Assembly: GCA_963676965.2 (NCBI GenBank)
Contig: CAXXSO010000025.1
Location: 1 to 64,000, forward strand
Length of the DNA: 64,000 nt
Direction of reading: 5' to 3'
DNA from: Cohaesibacter sp963676965
GTDB taxonomy: Bacteria; Pseudomonadota; Alphaproteobacteria; Rhizobiales; Cohaesibacteraceae
Shown here: positions 1-8,363 of the stretch, piece after piece
Layout of the letters: every line of letters begins with the position of its first letter
Position numbering within the stretch: the first letter of the stretch is position 1
Made by a program: the position numbers and the translations under genes
Notes under the pieces: generated by a model
Told to the model about the DNA's origin: nothing
The model's database searches: none
The model's input: only the letters and a program-made list of their open reading frames with translations

Positions 1-1
1 T

Positions 2-1210
2 CAACTGATCGGGAAAGTCGACGAGAAGGCCTGCCTTGAATTTCTGGCAAGCATGGTGCGTCACAAAAGCTACTCGGAAACCGAAGGTGAGGTCGCACTG
101 GCCCGCTATATGGCCAACGAGCTTGAAAAGCTTGGGATCACGAGCGATTTGCAGCCTTTTGATGAGGGCCGCCGCTTCAATGCGATTGGCACATGGAAAG
201 GCGAGGGTGGTGGCAAGAGCCTGCTTTTCAATGGCCATCTGGATACCAATCCGGTCACCGAGGGCTGGACTGTCGATCCATGGGGTGGGCTCGTGGATGA
301 CAAATTCATTTACGGTATCGGTGTCTCCAACATGAAGGCTGGCGATGCTGCCTATTTCTGCGCGGTCAAGACGCTGCTTGATGCGGGCATCAAGCTCAAG
401 GGCGATGTGATCCTGACCTTCGTGGTCGGCGAATTGCAAGGGGGGCCGGGCACCGTGGCCGCCATAGAGGCGGGCTACAAGGCGGATTATTTCGTCAATA
501 GCGAGCCGAGCGATCTCAAGGCTGTGACGATGCATGCCGAAGCGCTGATCTTCACCCTTGAGCTGACCGGCAACACCCGCCACCTGTCAAAGCGCGAGGA
601 AGCGGTCGATGCCATTGCTGCGGCCTGTGACATCATCCCGCGGATCAACGCCATGACATTCTCGGGTGCGCTCAGCGAAGAGCATAAGAGCATCAACAGA
701 GGCCATATTGGTGTGGTGCGCGGTGCGCTGGGCAAGGATCTTGTCGAATGGCGCCCGCCGCAAGTGGCAGACTTTGTCCGCTTGAAGGGCACCGCACGCT
801 ATGCCCCGGGCCAGACCCGCGAAGGCGTTGTGGCGGACATTCGCGCAGAGCTTGACGCGTTGGAAAGCCGGTTCCCCGGCCTTAAGGCAGAAATCCTGCC
901 TGACAGCCCGGAAGGACGTCTGACCATGCCAGCCTTTGAAGTGTCCAAGGATTCCCGCATCGTCAAGTCGATCAACAAGGCCTATGAAACCGTGCGTGGC
1001 GAACCGCAACCAACCGGTGCGATAACGCCAACCGGCTTTTACGGCAGTGATGCTGGCCATCTCTATCAGAAGCTGGGCATGGAAGGCATCGTTTGCGGCC
1101 CGGGTGGCCGCTACAACACCATGCCAGATGAGCGGGTGGACATCGACGACTTCCTCGACATGATCCGCATCTACATGCTGACCATTCTCGATATCTGCGA
1201 AGTGGCCTGA
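2..1210 (+). CDS. M20-family metallopeptidase (ArgE/DapE type), 5' end outside window
   Basis: The reading frame is open from the first codon of the window (position 2), so the true start lies upstream. An ATG at 53 is internal, because the residues before it (QLIGKVDEKACLEFLAS) look like the normal N-terminal helix of M20 peptidases. The family are di-zinc hydrolases that cleave amide bonds of acylated amino acids or small peptides in the cytoplasm. Visible signatures are the first metal motif FNGHLDTNPVTEGW, the acidic GELQGGPGT segment where the catalytic Glu region lies, and the final histidine segment YGSDAGHLYQ followed by CGPGG. The insert between them corresponds to the dimerisation (lid) domain. 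The exact substrate cannot be read from the sequence. No partner gene lies downstream: a 271-bp gap separates it from a chemoreceptor. Confidence 0.85.
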   Translation, partial: QLIGKVDEKACLEFLASMVRHKSYSETEGEVALARYMANELEKLGITSDLQPFDEGRRFNAIGTWKGEGGGKSLLFNGHLDTNPVTEGWTVDPWGGLVDDKFIYGIGVSNMKAGDAAYFCAVKTLLDAGIKLKGDVILTFVVGELQGGPGTVAAIEAGYKADYFVNSEPSDLKAVTMHAEALIFTLELTGNTRHLSKREEAVDAIAAACDIIPRINAMTFSGALSEEHKSINRGHIGVVRGALGKDLVEWRPPQVADFVRLKGTARYAPGQTREGVVADIRAELDALESRFPGLKAEILPDSPEGRLTMPAFEVSKDSRIVKSINKAYETVRGEPQPTGAITPTGFYGSDAGHLYQKLGMEGIVCGPGGRYNTMPDERVDIDDFLDMIRIYMLTILDICEVA

Positions 1211-1481
1211 GATGGCGTTTCCCGCAGAAGAATACCTATCCGGCCCTACCCCCTGTCTGCTTCGGCACAGGCTGCCGCTCCAGTCTCTTGACGCGGACAG
1301 CGGGAGGGCATGGCATACTGGTTGCAATTAAGTTTTGAGTATCAAAAAATGATAGTAATTATGCCAGAAAGAGAAGTATTTTCTGAGTTTAGGTGCCTCT
1401 TATGAATTCAAGGATTCAGTTTTTTTTAACAATGAGTCCCGATTATGCGATTGAGTATCCTCACGTGATGGAATTCTTATT

Positions 1482-3164
1482 ATGAAACTAGTCCCGCAAT
1501 CCATGTCAGGCAAGCTTTACAGCCTAGTTGCTTTTTTTGGCATCTGTTTTTTGGCCACACTTGCCTATCAGATGGTGAATTTGCGCTCTAATTTGGTCGA
1601 ATTCAAAAACCAAGAAGCCCGGTCTGTGGTCAACACGGCAATTACTGTGACAAATTCTTTCATCGAACGGGTGAAGAGTGGCGAATTGACACTGGAGCAG
1701 GGTCAGGAAGCGGCCAAAAAGGCCATTCGGGCGATCCGATACAATGGCGACAGTTATGTTTTCGTCTACGCAACGGACGGGACCCGACTTGTTCACCCCA
1801 CCAAGCCGAAAACCGAAGGCACCAATCGCATAGACGTCACAGACGCCAAGGGCAAGCATCACGTCAAAGAGTTTATCGATACGGCCCGATCGCAGGGCGG
1901 CGGGTTCGTGGAGTATTATTATGAAGCGCCTGAGGGCGGGCATTATCCCAAGACGAGCTATGTCGGATACGAGCCGGAATGGGGCTGGGTAATCGGTTCC
2001 GGTGTTCTTCTTGACGATGTGAATGCGCTTTACCGTAAACAACTTTTGACAAGCACAAGCCTGACGCTCGCGCTGTTGCTTGCCGCAATCGTATTAAGCT
2101 TCCTGCTTGCAAAATCCATCGCCCTGCCGATCAAGCGCCTCAGCGTTCGGATGTACAAGATTGCCGACAATGATTTGGCCGGTGACGTTGAAGGGACAGG
2201 TCGAACCGATGAGATTGGCGACATGAGCCGTGCGGTGGCTGTCTTTCGTGATAACGCCTTGGCTCGTCAACAACTCGAACAACAATCTGAGCAGGATCAG
2301 GTCCGCGAACGGGAGCGTCAGCGGCGCACACAAGAGCTGATCACAAGCTTCCAAAGCGATGTGAAACACGCGCTTCAGATCGTTGACGAGAACACGTCTC
2401 AACTGAATGAAGCTGCCCACAACCTTAAGGCCATTGCCGGAAGTACGGAAGAGCAATCAACGTCTGCCTCAGCAGCATCCGAACAAGCGACCGCAAACGT
2501 CCAGACCGTTGCATCCGCGGCAGAAGAGCTGAGCGCTTCCATTGGCGAAATCAATCGTCAGGTCAGCCAAAGCAGTATCATTGTTGGAAGGGCCAGCGAC
2601 AGCGCTCGTCTGTCCAACGAGAAGGTTACCAGCCTGGATGAAGCTGCGCAAAAGATTGGTGAAGTCGTCGTCCTTATCCAGGCCATTGCCGAGCAGACCA
2701 ACCTTTTGGCTTTGAACGCAACGATTGAGGCCGCCCGTGCAGGCGAAGCGGGCAAGGGCTTTGCCGTTGTTGCCGCCGAAGTGAAGGAACTGGCGACACA
2801 AACGTCCAAGGCCACAGAAGAAATTTCTTCGCAGATCTCCGCTATCCAGAATTCGACCCGCGAGACCGTCTCTGTGATCGAAGATATCACCAACATCATG
2901 GAAGAGGTCTACGGCTACACCACCGCGATCACAAGTGCAGTCGATGAACAAGGTGCGGCGACCAGAGAGATTTCCTCGAACGTTCAGGAAGCCGCTCAGG
3001 GAACGCGCTTGGCAACTGAAAACATGCATGGCGTTGCCAATGGAGCAACACAGACGGCCCAAACTGCGGACGGAGTGCTTGAAAGCGCTGATCATGCGTC
3101 ACAAAGCGCCAGTGAACTGCGCAAGCAAATCGAGACATTCCTGAAGAATGTCGCTGCCGCCTAA
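1482..3164 (+). CDS. Methyl-accepting chemotaxis protein with single Cache (sCache_2) sensor
   Basis: A 560-residue transmembrane chemoreceptor. The order is: TM1 (about residues 12-30), periplasmic Cache_2-type sensor (about 40-190; the YNGDSYVFVYATDGTRLVHP and EWGWVIGSGVLLDDV segments are typical), TM2 (about 190-212), HAMP (about 213-265, ending DEIGDMSRAVAVFRDN), then the cytoplasmic four-helix signalling domain. The signalling hairpin tip is recognisable at AEQTNLLALNATIEAARAGE. No C-terminal CheR-binding pentapeptide is visible. Cache_2 receptors commonly detect small organic acids, but the ligand cannot be predicted here. The gene stands alone and is followed by a good terminator. It resembles the minus-strand receptor at 51057-52799 in architecture. 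Confidence 0.95.
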   Translation: MKLVPQSMSGKLYSLVAFFGICFLATLAYQMVNLRSNLVEFKNQEARSVVNTAITVTNSFIERVKSGELTLEQGQEAAKKAIRAIRYNGDSYVFVYATDGTRLVHPTKPKTEGTNRIDVTDAKGKHHVKEFIDTARSQGGGFVEYYYEAPEGGHYPKTSYVGYEPEWGWVIGSGVLLDDVNALYRKQLLTSTSLTLALLLAAIVLSFLLAKSIALPIKRLSVRMYKIADNDLAGDVEGTGRTDEIGDMSRAVAVFRDNALARQQLEQQSEQDQVRERERQRRTQELITSFQSDVKHALQIVDENTSQLNEAAHNLKAIAGSTEEQSTSASAASEQATANVQTVASAAEELSASIGEINRQVSQSSIIVGRASDSARLSNEKVTSLDEAAQKIGEVVVLIQAIAEQTNLLALNATIEAARAGEAGKGFAVVAAEVKELATQTSKATEEISSQISAIQNSTRETVSVIEDITNIMEEVYGYTTAITSAVDEQGAATREISSNVQEAAQGTRLATENMHGVANGATQTAQTADGVLESADHASQSASELRKQIETFLKNVAAA

Positions 3165-3193
3165 CATTGGACCTGCTGATATCGACAAACAAG

Positions 3194-3220
3194 AAAGCCG
3201 GCGCTTGAAGCCGGCTTTTT
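3194..3220 (+). terminator. Rho-independent terminator after the Cache chemoreceptor
   Basis: A 9-bp perfect stem (AAAGCCGGC / GCCGGCTTT) with a 7-base loop and a T run, 30 bases after the stop codon at 3164. Confidence 0.85.
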
Positions 3221-3531
3221 CATGAAAGGCGTTCCAAATTGCTTCTTGCTACTTTCAAACCATTGAGGCTTGGAGTCGTCGCTACGGCCCAACCTTCGAC
3301 GCTCTCAGAATAGTTGCGTTAAAGCTAATGTCCCGTTTGTCCGGAGGCTGTGTGAAAACATCAGGTCCTCCAGATTTGCCAGGATAGATTTCTAACAAAA
3401 CGGCTATACAAAAGTGCACCTTAGATCCTTGGGGCAATCCGGCTACATGCAGAGAATTCTATTCTATGAATTCAAATCAACAGGATGGTTTCACACAGCC
3501 TCGGGACACCGCAGATCACGCATTTGGGGGG
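3221..3531. other. Intergenic region, no gene recognised
   Basis: About 310 bases between the chemoreceptor terminator and the 3' end of the convergent membrane-protein gene. Short reading frames exist but none resembles a protein. It marks the left edge of a stretch that is visibly more AT-rich than the housekeeping block to the right. Confidence 0.5.
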
Positions 3532-4083
3532 CTAAATCCCAAACTTGCAAAAATAGAATGTGTAAACTGCCAACCAGACAAATCCATGAATGACGTATAT
3601 CTGATGAATACTCAGTTTTTTGCGCATTACGCTGCTCACAAGATCGAATAGGGCAACTACCGTAAAGAAACGAAGGGCCCGCATAGTCACACTGGCTGCG
3701 ATAAAGACAATTAGTGGCAGTCCTAAAAAGCCGGACCAAGAAGCGAATAGCTTATATGGTATGCCAGTGATCATGCCAGTCAAAAGAGCCCTCAGCAGCC
3801 CTTCTTGCTCGATTTGGACGCCCACTTTGTCAATCATAGATGCGGACACCGCTGGCACGAAAGCAAGCAGTTCCTTGACTTCTGCAAAATGAGAAACCGA
3901 AACGAAATACATGAAACAACCACCAACAAGCGCGGCAAAAGAGGCGATTGCGCAGTTTAAGTAGGCTTCGTTTCTGTTCATCAGAACTAGTCTGCTTAGC
4001 CAAATGTCCGGGATCAGAAAGAAGAAAACCGCTTCCGCAAGCCCCCATACAAAGCTTACGACCCGTGTCGGGGTTATACCCAT
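3532..4083 (-). CDS. Integral membrane protein, last gene of the YnbAB-like lipid operon
   Basis: A 183-residue, strongly hydrophobic protein with about four to five membrane segments. The first is around residues 8-30 (WGLAEAVFFFLIPDIWLS), then about 42-62, 100-135 and 160-180. The AEAxFFFLIPD start and the LLTGMITGIPYKLFASWSGF segment recall small DedA/VTT-like (SNARE-associated) membrane proteins, but the match is not firm enough to assign a function. Its start codon overlaps the end of the preceding acyltransferase gene by 10 bp, so the two are surely co-transcribed and probably translationally coupled. The context suggests a role in membrane lipid handling; that is inference. Confidence 0.7.
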   Translation of the reverse strand: MGITPTRVVSFVWGLAEAVFFFLIPDIWLSRLVLMNRNEAYLNCAIASFAALVGGCFMYFVSVSHFAEVKELLAFVPAVSASMIDKVGVQIEQEGLLRALLTGMITGIPYKLFASWSGFLGLPLIVFIAASVTMRALRFFTVVALFDLVSSVMRKKLSIHQIYVIHGFVWLAVYTFYFCKFGI

Positions 4084-4715
4084 GGCTTGATTTCCATTTC
4101 TTCTTTCAATCCGTCCAGACCATGCTGAAGATCATCGATTAGCCCCTTTCGATTTCCTTGCCAGTGAATTGGTAGCCCCACGTTGATGTCACAAATGAAT
4201 GGCACAGGCAGGGCTGTTCCTCGGGGTAGAGATTTGCCGAGCCCGTGCATGTAGACGGGAGTGATTGGTACTTCAGGTCTGGCTTTGGCAATCATCGAAA
4301 TCCCATACTTCAAATCGGTTAGCAGTTCCGGATCACCCCGCGTTCCTTCTGGAAACAGGATAACCGTGAAGTTCGCATCGAGCGCATTGATGATCGGTTT
4401 AACGGGATTTGCAGTCTTACCAGCCCGGTCAATCGGGATGATGCCTATGATGTTCATGGAAAACCAGGTCATCAGACAATTTCGGCAGAAGTAGTCTTTC
4501 GCTGCTACCACTTTCACGTGCTTCAGATCAGACAATTTGAACAGGCTCATCAAAACCATCGCATCGAGGTGGGAATTATGGTTTGCGGCAATAATCCTTG
4601 GTCCCGACGCACTGAGGCGATCAAGATTCCGTGCATTAAACCCAAGCAGAACGAGCAATATGGGTCGAACAATTACTCCATAGAAAATACGATTTAGCAG
4701 CCCATTTGCCTTCAT
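4074..4715 (-). CDS. 1-acyl-glycerol-3-phosphate acyltransferase-like (PlsC family)
   Basis: A 213-residue member of the LPLAT/PlsC family, which transfers acyl chains to lysophospholipids at the inner membrane face. The catalytic NHxxxxD motif is present as NHNSHLDAM (about residues 45-53), and the phosphate-binding FPEGTRG motif follows (about 121-127). An N-terminal hydrophobic segment (VIVRPILLVLLGF) would anchor it. It lies 15 bp after the phosphatidate cytidylyltransferase-like gene and overlaps the next membrane-protein gene by 10 bp, so it belongs to one four-gene operon. The housekeeping plsC is expected elsewhere in the genome. This copy is likely specialised for the product of the neighbouring YnbAB-type enzymes, though that is not proven by sequence. 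Confidence 0.85.
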   Translation of the reverse strand: MKANGLLNRIFYGVIVRPILLVLLGFNARNLDRLSASGPRIIAANHNSHLDAMVLMSLFKLSDLKHVKVVAAKDYFCRNCLMTWFSMNIIGIIPIDRAGKTANPVKPIINALDANFTVILFPEGTRGDPELLTDLKYGISMIAKARPEVPITPVYMHGLGKSLPRGTALPVPFICDINVGLPIHWQGNRKGLIDDLQHGLDGLKEEMEIKPWV

Positions 4716-4730
4716 GATCAGAGCTCCCGT

Positions 4731-5669
4731 TTAGTAGTAAAAGAAGCGGACGGTGTGAAAAAACAAAGGAGCACAGAGGCTTAGCGAGTCAATTCTATCG
4801 AGAATTCCTCCATGACCAGGAATCAATGATCCTGCATCCTTGATTTTTAAATCCCTCTTCAAGGCAGAAAGTGTCACGTCACCAACGAACCCCGCTGCCG
4901 CAATGCCAGCTCCAATTGCAAGGGTAAAAACAAGACTGAATGGGGTCAGGAAGCCATGAAGAAGCACTGCTGCCAACATCGTTGTTACGATGCCTCCAAT
5001 GAACCCTTCCCATGTTTTGTTCGGGCTGACATCGGGAACAATTTTGTGTTTTCCCAGCATCTTACCCCAAACATACTGAGCAACATCATTGCCCTGATTG
5101 AGTATTGCCAGAAACAGGATGAGGCCAGCTCCTCCTGCTATATGAGTCTCGGTAGCAGGAAATCGCATGAGCATCGCGGTGTGGGAGATAGCGAAAACGG
5201 TGATCATTAGGCCCCAGCTGATCGAGGAGATGGAGACCAAAAAACCTTCAGTTTGTTTTGCCAATATCATTCTAAACGGCAGCAAGGAAAAGACCCAGAC
5301 AGGAATGAAGACAATAAAAAGCCCATACTGATCGGTGGCCACGAACCAATATTGAATTGGGATTGCCACATAAGCCCAGAAAAGCACTCCTCGATCGACA
5401 CGACGCAAGGGAACAATCGAGATGTACTCCTTGAATGCGAGGAAGCTGATGAACGCAAAGAATATGACGGACACGGTGGGAGATGAGAGTAAAGCGAAGC
5501 AAAAGATCGCAATCATTACCCACCAGCTCTTGACCCTGTCGGCAAGTTCCTTGTGAGAACCATCGGGTTTGGTACGTTGAAGATAACCCACCACCAAGCT
5601 CGCGGCTACGAGCAGAAGAACTATGGTGAACAAGCCCAAATGAACCGGATTTGTAAAATAGTTGAACAT
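4731..5669 (-). CDS. Phosphatidate cytidylyltransferase-like protein (CdsA family, YnbB-like)
   Basis: A 312-residue polytopic membrane protein with the CTP:phosphatidate cytidylyltransferase signature near the C-terminus: SPNKTWEGFIGG (about residues 216-227), then KRDLKIKDAGSLIPGHGG and LDRIDSL. These residues bind CTP and divalent metal in CdsA, which makes CDP-diacylglycerol. About eight membrane segments are visible. It lies 8 bp after a CDP-alcohol phosphatidyltransferase gene. The pair has the same order and family membership as Escherichia coli ynbA-ynbB, whose product lipid is unknown. I therefore read it as the specialised YnbB-type enzyme rather than the housekeeping CdsA, which usually sits in the frr-uppS-dxr cluster. 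Confidence 0.85.
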   Translation of the reverse strand: MFNYFTNPVHLGLFTIVLLLVAASLVVGYLQRTKPDGSHKELADRVKSWWVMIAIFCFALLSSPTVSVIFFAFISFLAFKEYISIVPLRRVDRGVLFWAYVAIPIQYWFVATDQYGLFIVFIPVWVFSLLPFRMILAKQTEGFLVSISSISWGLMITVFAISHTAMLMRFPATETHIAGGAGLILFLAILNQGNDVAQYVWGKMLGKHKIVPDVSPNKTWEGFIGGIVTTMLAAVLLHGFLTPFSLVFTLAIGAGIAAAGFVGDVTLSALKRDLKIKDAGSLIPGHGGILDRIDSLSLCAPLFFHTVRFFYY

Positions 5670-5677
5670 TTAAAAAC

Positions 5678-6271
5678 CTATGCTTTCAATGCACTATTGA
5701 GACGATTGAAACAGGACCAAATACACAAAAGAGTCAGAGACCAGAACACCCAGCCAATGAAGGCGGCAAGAGGTAACCCAAGCCCGATGAGGAACCCAAC
5801 AATTCCTGTCACCGCAGCGCGGTCGCTCTTTCCCATGGGGCCATCATATTGACGCTTGCCACACATCATAAAGGATAGCACACCACAAAACTCACTTAAC
5901 AAGGCGGCAAAAATGAACGCAGCAACGGCCCAAGTGGCATCAGGTGCGTACAAAGCAAAAGGTAAGAAAAGCGCTGTATCCGACAACACATCTCCTAGCT
6001 CGTTTAGAGCCATTCCGATGCGGGATTTCATGTTGTGTTCACGGGCTAGCATTCCGTCTATCGCATTCAATGCCATCCGTAGTGTTAAAAATATCGGCAA
6101 TGCTAACCAGAAAACCGGATGGCTGAATGCGAGGAGGGTTCCATAAATTAGACTTAGCATGAGCGCCAAGACAGTCACTTGATTGGCAGTAACTCCATTT
6201 TCCGCAAGCCATGAGCAGAAGGGACGTAGAATATTCTGAAACCTCGATTTCAAGTCATAAACGCTCGCCAT
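5678..6271 (-). CDS. CDP-alcohol phosphatidyltransferase (YnbA-like), first gene of lipid operon
   Basis: A 197-residue membrane enzyme that would condense a CDP-activated lipid with an alcohol, releasing CMP. The family motif is DGxxAR(x8)Gxxx[D]xxxD(x3)D. Here it reads DGMLAR, then after eight residues GMALNELGDVLSD, so the first Asp of the second half is Asn. From memory, E. coli YnbA has the same LNE(L/V)GDVxSD variant, so this is a subfamily trait and not damage. The start is followed by a soluble helix (residues 1-25) and then about five to six membrane helices. It heads the operon ynbA-like, ynbB-like, plsC-like, membrane protein. Base composition is lower in GC than in the housekeeping genes nearby. 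Confidence 0.85.
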   Translation of the reverse strand: MASVYDLKSRFQNILRPFCSWLAENGVTANQVTVLALMLSLIYGTLLAFSHPVFWLALPIFLTLRMALNAIDGMLAREHNMKSRIGMALNELGDVLSDTALFLPFALYAPDATWAVAAFIFAALLSEFCGVLSFMMCGKRQYDGPMGKSDRAAVTGIVGFLIGLGLPLAAFIGWVFWSLTLLCIWSCFNRLNSALKA

Positions 6272-6386
6272 TCCAGAAACTCCCTTCGTTGTTTAAGTCG
6301 TTTGCATAACAATGGTTTATGGGGATGGTGAAAGAGTTAAGCGAGCCAGAAATTCAAAGAGAATCCACAATCAGTGATATTCTTAA

Positions 6387-6995
6387 ATGACCCGATGCAC
6401 TAATTTGACAGGAGATCTGCTCTTAAACGGTTTCCGCTTTGAAACTTGTGGTGATGAACATAAAATTGCGCAGTTATTGAAGGCCCGGAAAGAGCTTGGT
6501 GTCGTCTTCTCCGAAATCATGCGCCATTGCGATCTCTTTACTTCTGTACCTTCTATCAGCCTGGATTCAGAATGGATGGATCGAGGAGCAAATGCCGAGC
6601 ATCCCAACCAGTGGCGAAGAGATGTCGCTGATCCTTATTGGCGCCAGTCCCAAAGCGCAGATTTGGGACCGAGCGCCCAAATGCGCCACGATGTCTTGGC
6701 GGCAATTCTGCCGCGTTTGAAAAACTCAGACGCGTTCGTACTGGACGATAAGTTCCTGCATGTACGAGGCATTCGTCACCAATATGCAATCCATTTGGGA
6801 TCAGGCTCTGTTCAGCTCAAGCCTTCGGCACACCACATCTGCATTGTTCGAGCGGGCGCTTTGAAAAAAGCAGACAAAACAATCCACCTGCCCTTTGAAG
6901 GGGACTCAGTCCTGTCAATGGTTCTTTCCAAAGCACTTATGCTGGCGCAGGATGACAAGATAACAGACCCGGTAATCTTGCAACAACTTCCTTGA
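6387..6995 (+). pseudogene. C-terminal fragment of a DUF4132-family protein
   Basis: A 202-residue frame that matches only the last part of the much larger DUF4132 proteins. Recognisable pieces are VVFSEIMRHCDLFTSV, DPYWRQSQSADLGPSAQMR, FLHVRGIRHQYAIHLGSG and LPFEGDSVLSMVLSKA near the end. Full family members are usually around a thousand residues, with MolR-like regions ahead of this domain. Here there is a stop codon directly before the ATG at 6387, and only about 115 bp separates it from the divergent ynbA-like gene, so most of the gene is missing. No ribosome-binding site is evident. It could still be translated as a short protein, but a remnant is more likely. Confidence 0.65.
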
Positions 6996-7039
6996 AAGGG
7001 GATCTGTCTTCGGCAAAATGAAACAAGCCATCACCCTGA

Positions 7040-7147
7040 ATGCCGCGGTCCATAGGCGACACTAAGATCAAAGAGCAAGTCCGCATCACGGCAAAAGGGC
7101 TCGCAAAGCTTGGCGAAATATTCGGCCAACCCGTAGCTGTCGAATGA
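7040..7147 (+). pseudogene. Remnant of a phage antirepressor C-terminus (KilAC-like)
   Basis: This 35-codon frame ends with KEQVRITAKGLAKLGEIF and a stop at 7145-7147. The VRITAKGLAKL pattern is the usual C-terminal end of KilAC-domain phage antirepressors. Nothing before position 7040 continues the protein, so it is a tail only. It lies between the DUF4132 fragment and tRNA-Thr, which fits a decayed integrated element. Confidence 0.4.
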
Positions 7148-7171
7148 GTCGGCAAAAAGTGAATGAACATG

Positions 7172-7195
7172 AGGTCGCCGCTGGCGGCCTTTTTT
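7172..7195 (+). terminator. Rho-independent terminator after the antirepressor remnant
   Basis: An 8-bp stem AGGTCGCC / GGCGGCCT (one G-T pair) with a GCT loop, followed by six T. It lies 24 bases after the stop of the KilAC-like remnant, as if it were that gene's original terminator. Confidence 0.7.
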
Positions 7196-7444
7196 GTTAA
7201 CCCCGCAAGCGAACGACCTTTGCCTCGGCACCGGCGACAAAATTGGCCCACTTCTGCATGAGAATCCGAAAACAGATCGCGTTCATATTGTGCCGCACAC
7301 GTGCCGCAAGGTACGGCACAGATGATATTTGTTCCTGCATCGTTCTGCAAACAACTGCACATAGCATTGACGATCCAATTCGGAACGCAACACTAAAAAG
7401 TCAATATTTTCAATGAGAATTAGCTGTAAAGAAGCAAGGAAGAA

Positions 7445-7520
<76 letters not shown>

Positions 7521-7912
7521 TTCCAAGAAGTTTTTGTCATCGGAAAATGTCTCCCGATGCGGGCGGTTTTTTGCATACCGAATTTGATTATGCAAGCACC
7601 ATTTTGAAAAAAGCGGTGAATTTCATCTGAGCTGTGAAAATTATGCCGTCAAATGGGTTTGCCTGTTGATGAAGCGTGAGGAACAGCAGCACAAACAAAT
7701 GCGAGTGAAGAGGGTGTCCTGCTCGCGTCATGATCTTGGCAGCACTAACCAAATTCCCAAAAATGCCTTAGATAGCCCAGAAATCTCCTTATTCTGGTCT
7801 TTCTTGTCGTCTGCATTTGGTATAGAGCAAAGTGCCAAGAGATTGAATCGTCCAAGCCACGCAAAAAGCGGAGGCGGGCGAAGAGAAATTAGCCGAAATT
7901 GATTTGAAACCG
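7521..7912. other. Intergenic region between tRNA-Thr and the small basic protein
   Basis: About 390 bases without a convincing gene. A short frame at 7666-7902 lacks any recognisable protein features. The region holds the promoter side of tRNA-Thr (minus) and, presumably, the promoter of the small basic protein and murA (plus). Confidence 0.4.
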
Positions 7913-8242
7913 ATGACCAACGCCGACCAGACTAGGAACAAGACCGAATCCGCAGCGCCTCAAGGCGGAAGCGAGAAGACGTCCGATGATCGGCAGGCGC
8001 GTCTGTCCAAGGCATTGCGAGACAATTTGCGCCGCCGAAAGGCTCAGGTCCGCGCGCGCAAAGCCCAAATTGAGGTTGAGGATCAAGACAAGGGTCCAGA
8101 AAAGTGCCTAGAAAAGGCCCAAGAGAACGAGACCTGCGACCAGAGAACAAACATGTCTGATGCGCGAAGCGATACTCAGGCTGACAAACAGAAAACCGCA
8201 CCCGGACAGCAAGACCAGGCCGCGCACGCCAACAAGCCGTGA
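7913..8242 (+). CDS. Small basic/polar hypothetical protein upstream of murA
   Basis: The frame encodes 109 residues from ATG 7913; a TTG at 7904 would add three. The only ordered-looking part is the basic helix LSKALRDNLRRRKAQVRARK (about residues 29-48). Short alphaproteobacterial proteins next to murA often carry a similar LRxNLxRRKAQxRxR helix, which is why I take it as real. The remainder is low-complexity and rich in Gln, Asp, Lys and Ala, so it is probably disordered. There is no signal peptide or membrane segment. It precedes murA by 121 bp on the same strand. Function is unknown. Confidence 0.5.
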   Translation: MTNADQTRNKTESAAPQGGSEKTSDDRQARLSKALRDNLRRRKAQVRARKAQIEVEDQDKGPEKCLEKAQENETCDQRTNMSDARSDTQADKQKTAPGQQDQAAHANKP

Positions 8243-8363
8243 GCCTTGATCTGGCTCCGCCTTACGGGGTGAGCCGAGACTTAAGGCAAACGACCCTGCG
8301 CGCATGCGGTCCGGACAGAGAAACAGAAATGTCAGCAAAGGCTGGCGAGGGAAAGAGTGAGAC

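Noticed and set aside
587..1327. Minus-strand frame of 246 codons opposite the M20 peptidase
   Set aside because: Shadow of a conserved gene, no recognisable motif and no ribosome site.
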